A DNA stretch of 64,000 nucleotides, from contig JBAIAC010000155.1 in NCBI GenBank assembly GCA_037349315.1, positions 203,501 through 267,500 on the forward strand. The letters are read 5' to 3'. Positions 21,141 to 30,983 of the stretch are shown here, piece after piece. The translations under genes were made by a program, and so were the position numbers. This DNA comes from Chelydra serpentina (lineage: Eukaryota; Chordata; Testudines; Chelydridae). Numbering within the stretch: position 1 is the first letter of the stretch; every line of letters begins with the position of its first letter. The notes under the pieces were generated by a model, which made no database searches, was not told where the DNA came from, and saw only the letters and a program-made list of their open reading frames with translations.

Positions 21141-23963
21141 CCCCCAACGCAAAATTGATGCAGGAAGGGATGCCCCAAGCATCACTGACTGCAGCCCAAG
21201 AGCTCCCCATCCATGGGTCTGTCTTACTACAGCTAGTATTGGGTTAGAAGCCGTACCAGTGGGTAACAGAAATGGTTTATCAAAGTCATGTTCCATAACA
21301 TGATTGACTCTCCTTACCAACTCAAGGTAAAACTTGGTTAGAACAATAGTGGATTGGATCTGCTTTAGCAGCATGGTCCCTGTGTGTCTCATGTGATATT
21401 GCCAAGAGCTAAAGAACATCGCTACGTCATTCATACAAGCTCTGGCCAATGTCTGAAACCCAATTAACATCAAGTCAATGTAGATATTACTGTTGTCCAT
21501 AGTACAGAAATCTTGGCATTTAGCCGTGAAAGCAATGTGGTAGCGTGCCTCAGTTTCCCTTTTCATACACATTAGGTCTGGAATGTCTTTTCCCTTGTGA
21601 AAAGTTCCAATACTCTTTTCAGGCATTAACTGTGCAACATCAGTATAACAAGGCCTGTTAACATACAGTGTGTTCTCATGTATTCCTTCTAACATGTTCC
21701 AGGGATTTTCCAAAAGATCAGGCACATTGTACACTCTTTCAGTGTTTGGTAACAGCAACCCAATAGTTACACAAATTACCATGAGCAACAACAACAAATT
21801 CATTGCAAGTGTCCATTTACAATCATTTTTGTCATGCCACACCTTTGGCTCAATACCATCGAGGTTTGGGCCTTTGAGTATTAGCCTGCAGCTTCCCTTT
21901 GCAAACTTAAGGTCTCTCTTCTCTTCCTGTCCTGAAGGATCAAACCCTGATCTCTCTCGCTTAACAGAATTCCCTGGCTGAGTGGGAGTGCCCTCTCTGC
22001 TAACAGCTATTAGCAAGTCTTTCCTCCCCGAGTCAGTCAGGTAATTTGCATCAACACAGACAGGAGCCCGTTCACCAGATTTCAGCTCCTTCACTGCTAC
22101 CAATTCCAAGGCTGGACTCTGTCTTAAAGAGAAACCATCCATTTTCTCTAACAAGCTAGCCTTAAAGTTCAGTTGTTCTTCCCTTACCATCCTGTGCTTC
22201 CACATGGAATCAGGAGTCAAGTTCACGGAGAGACTACAAGTTCCATCCAAAGTGTCTAGGGATGAGAGTACACCTGCCATCCCCTGCATTCTCGAGAGAT
22301 TAACTACACAGCTGTCCTGCTCTGCAGACTCAACTACCCAGCCTTCCCTCTGAACCTGAGACACAGACTGTTCACCTATAGAATCAGCATGGAGACATTC
22401 CTCTCTCAACAACCTTGTCTCCCCAACAAGCTGGCCAAACTCAGCCACTTGGTCATAGGACTGATCAACTGTAACAGCTCTCACTCCATCTGAGACCTTT
22501 TCAAAGCTCTCCACACTGGATCTTTCAAAAGGAAAGTCAGTGGATCCATTCACAACAGAAAATTTCTGGCTGTTAGGAACTGAAACTTCCTTGATCAAAT
22601 CACTTTCACACCCTTCAGCTACAGCAAACTGCTTGCACAGATTACCATGAGGACTCCTGTCCCTAGAAACTTTTCTAAGCAACAATTCACCCCTCACAGA
22701 ACTTCTGCCCTTACCCTTTTCACCTAGGGCTTGCTCTAAAGGAACATTTTCCTGAGCAACAACAGACTCCTTCTGGATCTTACTCACATCCATGATCACC
22801 TCTGGCTCATCAGGCAGATTCCTACACAATCCCCTTTCAGGCAAACTCCTAGACTTATTGGATAAAAGGATAGAAGCATTCTCCTTCCCTTTGCCACACA
22901 CAAGTTTAGGAATCTTTTCCTTCTTGCTACCAGTTGTCAACCGGTCAGTAGGTAACACAACCAAGTCACCTTTCTGCTCTCCTTGTGCCCTGGCTAGGGT
23001 ATCACCCTGATCAGACAGAGTCGCTACACCCTTTCCCAGCCACACATTAGCAACAGGCAAACTACAAGCACCAGAATTGTCTGGTCTCTGGGATTCTGCA
23101 TCGACACTAACTGGATGCAACCTAGTTACAGTGCCCTTCTCCCTAGCAGACACAAACTTGGGACCCTTCCCTTCCTGGGCTTTAGTTGAATTTAGAACCA
23201 ACTCTGAGACAACTGCACTATTCTCAACCATCACAGGCTGAGAGGCGCCTTCTGTCTGCTCCACAGACAAAGAAGAGCTGGAGACACCTTCTCCTTTACC
23301 AGACACACAGCTTGGGATCCCATTTCCCTTGTCCCAGCACACAGGGCTGTTCACAGACAACTGCTTGGAGACTGAGGTAGCTTCCTCCATAGGCAAATCA
23401 ATACCCCTGACAGACACAGACACATTTTCTTCAGTGTCACATTTCTCCACACAGGAAACAGGTAAGGTGTAGGGACACTCATCTTCCACTGTCCTCGCCT
23501 TCCCACACTGCTGCCTAGATAAAACCATCAGCTCACAAGGCTGTCTAGGCTCATCCCAACTTTCCCTACCAGGCACATTGCCACTCCCAACAGACAAACC
23601 GCTGCTCTTCTCACTACACTGAGCTATTTCCAGCAAATCATAGTTACCCTTTTCAGGTTCACTTTTACAAGCTGTACTAGCCAACACTATTTTACCCTTT
23701 CCTTCCTCAGTTAGGGTTTTCACCTGACCATCCACTTTATTCTGCTCCTGAGAAACAGTTTCCTGACCAATGAGTTCTGAGACATTGGATAGACATTGAG
23801 AAACTTCATTCCCAGACAAACAGCTATTTCCCCCCAGGTTAGAATCCCCCTCTCCCTGGCCATAGCAAAACTGGTTAAACACAGAAAACTGCTCAGAGTA
23901 AAACATATCAACATAGTTATAAACCGGACATTCAAGAGGATACAGTTTCTGCCGTTCTTCCAT
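21060..23963 (-). CDS. Long retroelement ORF (967 codons), Gag/Env-like, unknown function
   Basis: A 967-codon frame fills the internal region. The first 700 residues are hydrophilic, rich in Ser, Glu, Val and Gly, with recurring G-K-G-K/E-K-G patches about every 40-60 residues and no zinc knuckle or D-T-G or Y-x-D-D motif. A hydrophobic stretch near residues 721-738 (L/V/I-rich) looks like a membrane span. About 230 residues with at least seven cysteines follow, and the last 27 codons lie in the 3' LTR. Directly upstream in the same frame is a 71-codon charged segment ended by one TAA. The membrane span followed by a Cys-rich domain suggests an envelope-like or membrane-anchored element protein; a host gene is unlikely. 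Family not recognised. Confidence 0.7.
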   Translation of the reverse strand: MEERQKLYPLECPVYNYVDMFYSEQFSVFNQFCYGQGEGDSNLGGNSCLSGNEVSQCLSNVSELIGQETVSQEQNKVDGQVKTLTEEGKGKIVLASTACKSEPEKGNYDLLEIAQCSEKSSGLSVGSGNVPGRESWDEPRQPCELMVLSRQQCGKARTVEDECPYTLPVSCVEKCDTEENVSVSVRGIDLPMEEATSVSKQLSVNSPVCWDKGNGIPSCVSGKGEGVSSSSLSVEQTEGASQPVMVENSAVVSELVLNSTKAQEGKGPKFVSAREKGTVTRLHPVSVDAESQRPDNSGACSLPVANVWLGKGVATLSDQGDTLARAQGEQKGDLVVLPTDRLTTGSKKEKIPKLVCGKGKENASILLSNKSRSLPERGLCRNLPDEPEVIMDVSKIQKESVVAQENVPLEQALGEKGKGRSSVRGELLLRKVSRDRSPHGNLCKQFAVAEGCESDLIKEVSVPNSQKFSVVNGSTDFPFERSSVESFEKVSDGVRAVTVDQSYDQVAEFGQLVGETRLLREECLHADSIGEQSVSQVQREGWVVESAEQDSCVVNLSRMQGMAGVLSSLDTLDGTCSLSVNLTPDSMWKHRMVREEQLNFKASLLEKMDGFSLRQSPALELVAVKELKSGERAPVCVDANYLTDSGRKDLLIAVSREGTPTQPGNSVKRERSGFDPSGQEEKRDLKFAKGSCRLILKGPNLDGIEPKVWHDKNDCKWTLAMNLLLLLMVICVTIGLLLPNTERVYNVPDLLENPWNMLEGIHENTLYVNRPCYTDVAQLMPEKSIGTFHKGKDIPDLMCMKRETEARYHIAFTAKCQDFCTMDNSNIYIDLMLIGFQTLARACMNDVAMFFSSWQYHMRHTGTMLLKQIQSTIVLTKFYLELVRRVNHVMEHDFDKPFLLPTGTASNPILAVVRQTHGWGALGLQSVMLGASLPASILRWGCDVIDNNWDHTDHCYNQGPVVAPNLV
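21141..21146 (-). other. Polypurine-tract-like G run
   Basis: Minus strand TTGGGGG abuts the 3' LTR start (TGTGACG), the position where plus-strand synthesis primes. Short and not strictly purine upstream. Confidence 0.5.
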
Positions 23964-24002
23964 TGCTTTTTTGACTTGGAGCTGAAGTCTTGCAGTTTCT
24001 TG

Positions 24003-24218
24003 TTACCTCTCTCGAGCTCTGTTTTCAACAGCCAACAGCTCCAGACGCCTCTTTTGAGCTGCTTTCTCCCTCTCTACAGCTTCTCTCTCCAGCTGGGCCA
24101 AGGCTTGCTTCTCTTTCATACGAATTTCTGCCCGTTTTTGTTCATGTTCAAACTGCAGGCAGTCTCTCAGGGCTTGCAGTTTCATTGCTTTTGCTGATGC
24201 TTTCTGGCTCATGGTCAC
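24003..24218 (-). CDS. Element leader ORF: charged coiled-coil segment (71 codons)
   Basis: Starts with ATG 100 nt inside the primer site and encodes a Lys/Glu/Arg/Gln-rich, heptad-like helix (E-H-E-Q-K-R-A-E-I-R-M-K-E). It stops at a TAA, after which the reading frame continues unbroken into the 967-codon ORF (ATG at 23,963). Either the stop is a mutation splitting one long protein or it is naturally read through. Coiled-coil N-termini are common in LTR-element Gag proteins. Confidence 0.6.
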   Translation of the reverse strand: MTMSQKASAKAMKLQALRDCLQFEHEQKRAEIRMKEKQALAQLEREAVEREKAAQKRRLELLAVENRARER

Positions 24219-24318
24219 TGATCTTTAACCAACCCACTCTCAATACCAAAAATCAAATTTGGATAGCGTGGGGCTCTGACCCAAAGCTTAACTGACCTGG
24301 TTCTGTGGATCCTTGCAA

Positions 24319-24328
24319 GACTACGCCA
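24319..24328 (-). other. Primer-binding site matching tRNA-Ser(AGA) 3' end
   Basis: The plus strand reads GACTACGCCA: the last seven bases of vertebrate tRNA-Ser(AGA) plus CCA. It lies 1 nt inside the 5' LTR. Local Ser(AGA) copies end AACTACG and so match 9 of 10. Confidence 0.75.
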
Positions 24329-24329
24329 C

Positions 24330-25399
24330 TGTAACGATGCTGGTTCTGGCGGGACCCAACTGAGAGTGCCAGTTCAGGACAAATTGCTTCAAACAGGGCA
24401 GTGACAGCCCAAGGCTGGGGTTTTTCCACCTCTAAGGCACCAAACCAGCCAGACAGAGGAGACTTTGGTTTTACCCCACTGGCTAACCACAAGTCATCCC
24501 AAGCAATCCCCTTAGACACTCCAGTTTGCCAGTCTCACCACCAGTGCCACTCGTTATGGGGACAAATGGTCATGAAAACCAATGCCCCAGGAAAAGAAAA
24601 AGGTCCTCCCGATCCCAATGGACCAAGCCCCCAGATCCAGGTCAATATACAAATCAGATCTTACCCACAAATCACGCTGTTGCCAATCCTTTAGAATCTA
24701 AATCAAAAGGTTTATTCATAAAAGTAAAAAGGGCTAGGTGAGAGCGATAGCTGGTTAAAAGGAATTAATTACATACAGTAATGGCAAAGTTCATGGTCCA
24801 GGCTTGCAGTAAAGATGAAATACTGCAGGTTCAAATCAAATCTCTGGATTACATCCCCAGCTGGGATGGGTCCTTCAGTCCTTTGTTCAAAGCTTCCATT
24901 TGTAGAAAGGTTCCTCCAGAGGTAAGAAGCAGGAATGAAGACAAAATGGAGATGAGGCAGCTGCCTTTTATAGTTTCTTCCAGGTGTAAAGACACCTCTT
25001 TCCTTACTGTGGAAAATTACAGCAAAATGGAGTCTGGAGTCACATGGGCAAGTCCCTGCATAATTTGTTGAGTCACAGGTGTGTCTGCCTTCCCTCAATG
25101 GGTCCATTGTATCGCTGATGGCTCTTAATGGGCCATCCAGCAGGCCTGGCAGAGCTGATAGCTTGTCCTGGGTCCCAGAAGCCCAGCTCCAGTTTGAAAT
25201 ACAGACAGTATAAAGCCAATATTCATAACTTCAACTACAAAACTGATACATACATACAAATGGCATAATCATAACCAGCCGAGCATAACCTGCTCTTAGA
25301 CACCTCATTTGACCCCCTTTATATAAGATTTGGTGCCACTACAGGACCTTGGTTGTAACAATGATCTATATGGTCCAAGTTACTGTCAATAACGTCACA
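24330..25399 (-). repeat. 5' LTR of the 5.36-kb element
   Basis: 1,070 bp, minus-strand start TGTGACGTTATTGACAGT and end CATCGTTACA. High similarity to the 3' LTR indicates a fairly recent insertion, though exact divergence was not computed. Confidence 0.88.
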
Positions 25400-25762
25400 C
25401 ACACACTGCAGTGGAGAAGCAGCTGACAATCTAGTAGGCTGCCCATGGAACAATGGGACAGAGAAACCTGCATCATGTGATGCTGCACCGGCCCATGAGC
25501 CATTGCAAACCCCTCCCAAAGCCCCCTGCGGCCAGCTGCACAGTGTGATAGCTACCCACAATGCACTGCTCTTTGGGGCGACGCAAGAGATGCTAGAGTG
25601 GATGCGCTCTGGTGACACAAGGGGCAGAGTGTTTAATTGAAACACTTCAACTAAAGCAGCATAACTCTGTAGTGTGGACACAGCCTGAGAGTGAGACAAA
25701 ACAGAGCTCCCCTTGACACCAAGGATGCTCAGGGACTGAAACTGAAGAACCACAAGTTCCTC
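25400..25762. repeat. 5' flank of the Ser(AGA) module
   Basis: Matches 37,563-37,924 directly and 62,618-62,980 in reverse (CAGTGGAGAAGCAGCTG; AACTCTGTAGTGTGGACACA). The element at 20.0-25.4 kb begins exactly at the left edge of this copy. Confidence 0.85.
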
Positions 25763-25845
25763 TGTAGTTGACAGGATTCAAACCTGTGCAGGGAAAACCC
25801 CAATGGATTTCTAGTCCATCGCCTTAACCACTCGGCCACAACTAT
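25763..25845 (-). tRNA. tRNA-Ser(AGA), one-base insertion in variable arm
   Basis: A type II tRNA of 83 nt: anticodon arm ATGGA-CTAGAAA-TCCAT (AGA), long variable arm TTGGGGTTTTCCCTGC with one extra T, T arm CAGGTTTGAATCCTG. The acceptor begins ATAGTTG and ends CAACTAC, so the first pair is A/C, and the discriminator is A where G is the usual serine identity base. These changes suggest weakening. Confidence 0.8.
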
Positions 25846-26704
25846 TTGTTTTGTGCAATTTTCTCACTACACTCTAGTTCTGCTCTCACTGAGTGATCAT
25901 TTCCAATTGTTTCCTCAGACCAGCTTCCACAACACACTCACAACACTCACAACTGTCCATGGCTGAACAGCAAGAATTCCTGCTCATTTCCCTGCTGGCT
26001 GGAGCATGATGAGAGTGTGTTTGTGGTTAATGACGCTGCTGTAGATTGTTGTCCATTTCCTGCCTTGATAATTCAGACAGTCCCTTTCCCGTCATATCCC
26101 CAATACATCAGTGATTGCAATGGCAGGGGGCAGTTTTTCTCTGGGGCACCGAGCTTTGCCAGGGGGTGGGTGGCTCCTTTCTTTCCTCACCCTGGGACAC
26201 AGGAATATTTTGCTGTTCATGTATCCATGCAAAGGAACTTGTGTCTCTGTGTGAAAACGAGGAGGGAAATGAAACACCCACACGGTGGTGCCGAAGGCAG
26301 CAGGGAACCCCATAGGATGAGAATAGGAGATGTTCTCAAGCAGCATGTTTCTTACTTTGCCCAGCTGTCAGTTTTGATGATTATCAATGGAAATATTTTG
26401 CCATCGGGTTGTGTGTTTACACAGTAATTGACATTGACCAACAAATACATCCTTCTTCCCAGCCTGCCTACTCTGCCGTTGGTGAGTTTAGAGGGACACG
26501 TTCACTCTCCCCAGTCCCCGTGCCAGGCCTGTACTCTCCATGCTGCCCACTTCCCACACTGCTGGGATCCATCCCTGATCTCTCCCCAGACCTCTGCCCC
26601 CCACCCCCACTTCTGGGATCCCCTCCCAACACTGTCCATCTCCCCTGCTGACAGGATCCCTCCCCGTTCCTTTCATGGCATGCCTCCTCTCTCAGCCAAA
26701 ACTG
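25846..26704. repeat. Duplicated spacer of the Ser-Glu module; no gene
   Basis: 25,860-26,660 is shared with 38,030-39,130 and, inverted, 62,060-62,530 (TGGCTGAACAGCAAGAATTC; GAAATGAAACACCCACA). The 38-kb copy carries an extra MITE. Reverse frames have no domain. Confidence 0.8.
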
Positions 26705-26776
26705 TTCCCACACCGGGAATTGAAGCCAGGCCACCTGGGTGAAAACCAGGAATCCTGACCACTAGACCATATGGGA
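26705..26776 (-). tRNA. tRNA-Glu(TTC)
   Basis: A 72-nt cloverleaf: acceptor TCCCATA/TGTGGGA, D arm TGGTCTAGTGGTCAGGA, anticodon arm CCTGG-TTTTCAC-CCAGG (TTC), discriminator A. The T stem CTGGC/CCCGG has one C/C mismatch and the T loop is TTCAATT. Minus-strand TTTT at 26,698-26,701, 3 nt downstream. Probably functional or just weakened. Confidence 0.87.
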
Positions 26777-27683
26777 CTGGCACTGTTTAGTTAATTCAAG
26801 CCAACTCCTTAGGAGAGCAGCAGCGCCAACCAGCAGGGACGGGCACAGGGCTGCATTAACCTTTGAGGTACTAAAGTTTTCCTTCAACCAATTCCCAGTG
26901 CCTGTGATCAGGAAACAGAGATTGGGGCTCCCAGGTGCTGCACAGACCATGCCTGAGATTGGGACCCCCTATTGTGCGAGGTACTGTACAAAGCAGATCA
27001 GAATCACAGCACTGCTGTGAATATGGGGGTCCCGGGTGCTACTTTGAGGTCCGGAGTGTCACTCTCTGCCAAAGCCTTTTTCCGCTCGCAGGGGCCTCTC
27101 TGTGCACAGAGCTCCTAACAGCTGCATGTCTGCAGGCCGTGGAGAGCTCTGGTTTGGCGTCTCTTTCTCAGCGAGCATCGGCTGTGGTTCTTGCCAGGCC
27201 TCTAGAGAGCGACCTTTCCGAAGAGCTGGCTGAAGAGCCTTTCTAGGAACCAGGAGCTCCTGCCTTGGCCTGCCAGTTCTTCCTGGCTGAGCTGACTGGA
27301 TCTGTCGGGCTCCCTTTCTGGGATCTCTTTCTTCTCCACAGAAAAAACCTTCCTGGGAAATCCTTTAAATGCTTGTTCAAGACAGAGAGACTAAGACAGA
27401 GCCTCCTTGTGGCTCAGTCTGGGAATGTGGGAAATGACACGTCTGGCGCTGATGAAAAGGTGACTGTTACTCAGAGTGGAGCCGAGGTTGCTGTGACCAC
27501 AATGCAGCGTACGAACCACTGTACAATCACAGCGGCTAGCATGAAGAGAGTGCCGTTCTCACCTCGGCTGTGGCTTTCTGTGCGCAGAGCCAGACAGCTC
27601 GACGGCGGCAGGAAATGGTTTGGAATTTGCACGTGTTGTCTGGGAGCATCAGGTACATCGGTTGCGTAGCTTTTCTATAGGCA
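26777..27683. other. No gene seen
   Basis: 26,777-26,960 resembles 39,250-39,440 (GTGCGAGGTRCTGTACAAA). 27,000-27,683 is unassigned. The 103- and 134-codon plus frames show no recognisable domain. Confidence 0.4.
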
Positions 27684-27757
27684 GGCGCCATGGCTAAGCT
27701 GGCTAACGCGCCTGTCTAGTAAACAGGAGATCCGGGGTTCAACTCCCAGTGGTGCCT
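27684..27757 (+). tRNA. tRNA-Thr(AGT)
   Basis: A 74-nt gene: acceptor GGCGCCA/TGGTGCC, D arm GCTAAGCTGGCTAACGC, anticodon arm CCTGT-CTAGTAA-ACAGG (AGT), T arm CGGGGTTCAACTCCCAG, discriminator T. The best-preserved Thr(AGT) copy. No T-run is seen in the first 20 nt downstream. Confidence 0.92.
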
Positions 27758-28389
27758 TACTGTGTCCCTCTTGTCTCCTCTGCTCATCGTTGCCAATGTC
27801 TTTGTAGGAAACGGAAGAGACCAGTGTCTGCAATCCAAGTAACGGCTTGTTAAGGAAAAGGCTTCTTTGCAGAGGAGCAATGGAAAGAATCAAATCACCA
27901 GCCTGGAGTTGCTGAAAAGGCTCTTGTGTTACCTCGGCAGTAATTGCTGTGGCAGGAGAGTCTGTGTCTTTTTTTGGTTAATTAAAATATCGGCTCCAGT
28001 CGAAAATCCCGTTCTACAAAGCGAAATGAAACCACAGACAGAAATGCCATTGGAAATACACAAACAGGAATAATGCAGTCGCGAGTAATACACACTTTCC
28101 GGGCCAATCCTGTGTACTGAGTACCTGTTAAGAGCCCTGTGTGCTTATGAGAAACCTGAAAACGTTAGAAGGCCCAGCTCAATAACCTGCCCACTCCTGC
28201 AGCTCTCCTCTTCCACCCTGACTGACAGGGAGGAGTATGAAGCCTCCCTCCCTTAGCCCAGCCCGTCAGCATTCCTGGGGAACACCAACGCCGCCCCAGT
28301 GACTAGGCCAGGCTGCAGCCCAGCTTCAGGACTCAGAGGAAATGGAGCTCGCACCCCTACCTACAGGACTCCAGGCATGACCAGCCTTC
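27758..28389. other. No gene seen
   Basis: 28,290-28,390 matches 58,640-58,700 in reverse and marks the edge of the inverted Gln-Lys-Thr duplication. The rest is unassigned. Confidence 0.5.
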
Positions 28390-28521
28390 TGGATCAAACG
28401 TCCCCTCTGGCGCTCAAGTCACAACAACGAGCCGGCAAAAGACAGGCTCCCACGTCATTGGAGAGAGCAAGACGAAGCCTTGGAACACCCAGGAGTGTTA
28501 GGTGGCGAAAGAGCTGCCCCA

Positions 28522-28584
28522 AGGTCCCACCAAGACTTGATCTCGGATTGGAAGTCCTGAGTGCTGCCCTTACACCATGGGACC
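28522..28584 (-). pseudogene. tRNA-Gln pseudogene, anticodon arm deleted
   Basis: Only 63 nt: the acceptor GGTCCCA/TGGGACC and D arm remain, but eight bases including the anticodon loop are missing (the stem-loop is collapsed to CAGGACTTCCAATCC). Downstream T-run also lost (GGCGAAAGAG on the plus strand). Confidence 0.88.
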
Positions 28585-28917
28585 AGTGGTGACAACCCTG
28601 GGGGTCATCTGACTCCCAGTGTAGAAGAGCCTGGGCGGCCAATTTTTTCCTCCCTTGCTCAAGGCCTCTCTGGCCAGCCCTGCATTTTCTCAACAAGTCG
28701 GCACACAGCGGTTTGCTGTAGACCCAGAAGCCTTTCTTCCTCCAGACTGTGAGGCCAGTGGGCGTGTGAGGAAGTCGCCCCTTCAGTCCCAGGCAGTGAA
28801 TGGCCCTTCCTAGGAAAGCCCAAGTCCTCAAAAGAAAAAAGTAACATCAACGAGGGTACTGAAGAGCTGCTTTTTGAAGCACTTGGGGGATACCACAAGT
28901 GGAAATAATCTTCCCTA

Positions 28918-28990
28918 CACCTGACCAGGGACTTGAACCCTGGACACTGCTATTAAAAGTCTGATGCTCGACGAACTGACCTAGCCAGAC
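28918..28990 (-). pseudogene. tRNA-Lys(TTT) pseudogene
   Basis: 73 nt. Anticodon loop CTTTTAA is intact, but the 3' half of the stem (TAGCA) does not pair with TCAGA and the D stem reads GGTC/CGAGC with mismatches. T arm CCAGGGTTCAAGTCCCTGG intact. Confidence 0.85.
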
Positions 28991-29259
28991 TCATATGAGA
29001 GAAGGGCAAGTTTGGTGCAGAAGAGAAACTAGTCAAGAAAAAGAGGGCAGGAAACAATACCGAAAATTTGCTACTATGGCTCCCTTAGCAGCCCTAGCCC
29101 CAGCCTGCTCCTCCATCTGGCACCCTGAGGCCTTCTTCTTATTCTAGTTAAATCTCAGATCCAGGAGAAAACACCGTTCTACAAAGAAAAACGAAACCAC
29201 AGACAGAAATAATCCTGGAAATACAAATAAAGAACAATGCAATCCCCATCACAGTCTGG

Positions 29260-29943
29260 TATCCAGGGCTGGGTTAGTTTTTGTGGGCCCGGCACCAAAC
29301 ATATTTCTGGGCCCCCCTGTGGAATGAAGGGGCCAGGGGCAAGAGCACGGTGGGGCATTGTGGGGGAGGAGGATTGGTCCCCAGCTGGAGTGAGGCAGGG
29401 GCCAGGGGCCAGATGAGCTCAGTGGGACATGGGGGGAGGATTAGTCCCTGCTGACTGGAGCAAGGCAGGGGCCGGGTCAATAGCACAACGGGGCGGGAGC
29501 TAGGGTTGGTCCCTGGAGCAAGGGAGGGGCCGGGGGTAAACTGCAAGTGCAGAAGGGCTGGGGAGGGGTAAACAGGATCCCCCACCCCACCCCTGCCCAC
29601 ATAGAGCGGGTACCTACCTTCTCCCTGGTTCTACCCCATCTCTCTCTGCACTGAGCTGAGGGTGGGGGTGCACTGAGCACAGGGCTGGGGGTGCAGGGTC
29701 TGGGAGGGAGTTCGGGGGCAGGAGCAGGCTGGGGTTTGGGGTGCAGGGTCTGGCCAGGAGCCAGGGTGAGGGAGGGGGCTCAGGGTTGGGGCAGGAGGTT
29801 GGGGTGTGGAGCACTGACCTGGGGCAGCCCCTGTTTGGTGCTCAGGGTGGGGATGGGGGGGTACAAGAGTCAGGGCATGGGGTGTGGGGCTGGGTAAATG
29901 TGGAGATGCAGGAGTCAGGGCATGGGTTTGGGGGGCTGGGTGT
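29260..29943. repeat. G-rich spacer mirrored at 57.06-57.78 kb
   Basis: Reverse complement of the C-rich stretch 57,060-57,780, including AGCTGGAGTGAGGCAGGGGC repeats and a GGGTGCAGGGTCTGG series. Open frames of 60-108 codons arise in both copies from composition. Confidence 0.75.
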
Positions 29944-30275
29944 GTGTCACTTTAAATTTGCTGCAAAAAGCTCCAGGCCTCTCGTTTAGGTGGTTTTTAT
30001 TTATCGCCCAAACAGGGCAGTTTTGTCGCCAGACGTGGAATTGCCGTGTGTGCACCCGACTGAGGGAGCGTTGTGTGTTTTTCACACGCCTGAGCAATAT
30101 AATGATGCTGAAATAACTTTGCAGTGCAGACCTGGCCAAGGATTCACACACACACAGCTTGCCAGGGAAACTTCCCCTGCTCCTCTGCTTTGCAGAATCC
30201 AAACACAAGCAAAGGCCCAGGTGGGGTCTGGCAGCGAATCAGGAGTGGGCAGACCCCATCCCTTAGCTACAGCCA

Positions 30276-30349
30276 GGTACTATGGCTTAGCTGGCTAAAG
30301 TTCCTGTTTTGTAAAAAGGAGATCCTGGGTTCAACTCCCAGTGGTGGTT
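30276..30349 (+). pseudogene. tRNA-Thr(TGT)-like pseudogene
   Basis: D arm and T arm (CTGGGTTCAACTCCCAG) are Thr-type, and the loop TTTGTAA gives TGT. The acceptor GGTACTA/TGGTGGT pairs poorly and the anticodon stem CCTGT/AAAGG has a G/A mismatch. A T5 run follows directly (30,348-30,352). Confidence 0.8.
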
Positions 30350-30384
30350 TTTGAGGCACCTGGTATTGGCTACTGTCAGAAGAA

Positions 30385-30878
30385 CAGCCTTCCAAGGGAA
30401 GCAGTGGGGGCAAAAGATCTATCTGGCTTCACGTTTAAGTTTATGGAGGGGATGGTTTCATGGGATAACATCATCTTAGCAATTAACTGACCTTTCATTA
30501 TCAGTGGTAAATAGGACCAATGGTCAGTGATGGGATGTTAGAAGTTACTACAGAGAACTTTTTCCTGGGTGTCTGGCTGGTGAGTCTTGCCCACATGCTC
30601 AGGGTTCAGCTGATCGCCATATTTGGGGTCGGGAAGGAATTTCCCTCCACGGTAGATCGGCAGAGAGCTTGGGGGTTTTTCACCTTCCTCTGAAGCATGG
30701 AGCACGGGTCACTTGCTGGACGATTCTCTGCACCTTGAAGTCTTTAAACCATGATTTGAGGACTTCAGTAGCTGAGAGGATTATTCCAGGAGTGGGTGGG
30801 TGAGATTCTGTGGCCTGCATTGTGCAGGAGGTCAGACTAGATGATCATAATGGTCCCTTCTGACCTTAAAGTCTATGG
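30385..30878 (+). mobile_element. CR1 LINE 3' end (5'-truncated)
   Basis: Starts at the ORF2 C-terminal string CAGCCTTCCAAGGGAAGC and runs through the 3' UTR to CTTAAAGTCTATGGGA. Same subfamily as 43,976-45,781. No coding capacity. Confidence 0.88.
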
Positions 30879-30983
30879 GACTGGAGGCCCTCACCACGCA
30901 CAGATCTGCCTCTTGCTTTCAGCCCCCCTCTGCTGGTCGCCGCCTCGCTTGAAGGCCCAGAGCAAATGAAAGAAGCACATGCC

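Larger units (their letters stand above)
20038..25399 (-). mobile_element. LTR retroelement (5.36 kb), non-autonomous
   Basis: Two direct repeats (20,038-21,140 and 24,330-25,399) with TGTGACGTTATTG ... ATCGTTACA ends on the minus strand enclose 3.19 kb. A primer site (24,319-24,328), a G-run before the 3' LTR and one long frame are present. No protease, RT, RNase H or integrase is detectable, so it would need enzymes in trans. No target duplication: left flank GTGGG, right flank CACAC. The right flank matches the duplicated Ser module but the left does not, which suggests a later rearrangement or inter-element recombination. Confidence 0.88.
28390..30350. repeat. Gln-Lys-Thr module, inverted relative to 56.58-58.64 kb
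   Basis: The order Gln(-), Lys(-), Thr(+) here is mirrored by Thr(-), Lys(+), Gln(+) at 56.6-58.5 kb, with shared spacer strings such as GGGCCCGGCACCAAACATAT and GGCAATATAATG-type text. All three tRNAs in this copy are more decayed than in the mirror copy. Confidence 0.85.

Noticed and set aside
27000..27670. Possible coding exon (103- and 134-codon frames)
   Set aside because: Codon content looks random, no homology recognised and no paralogous conservation available in the window.
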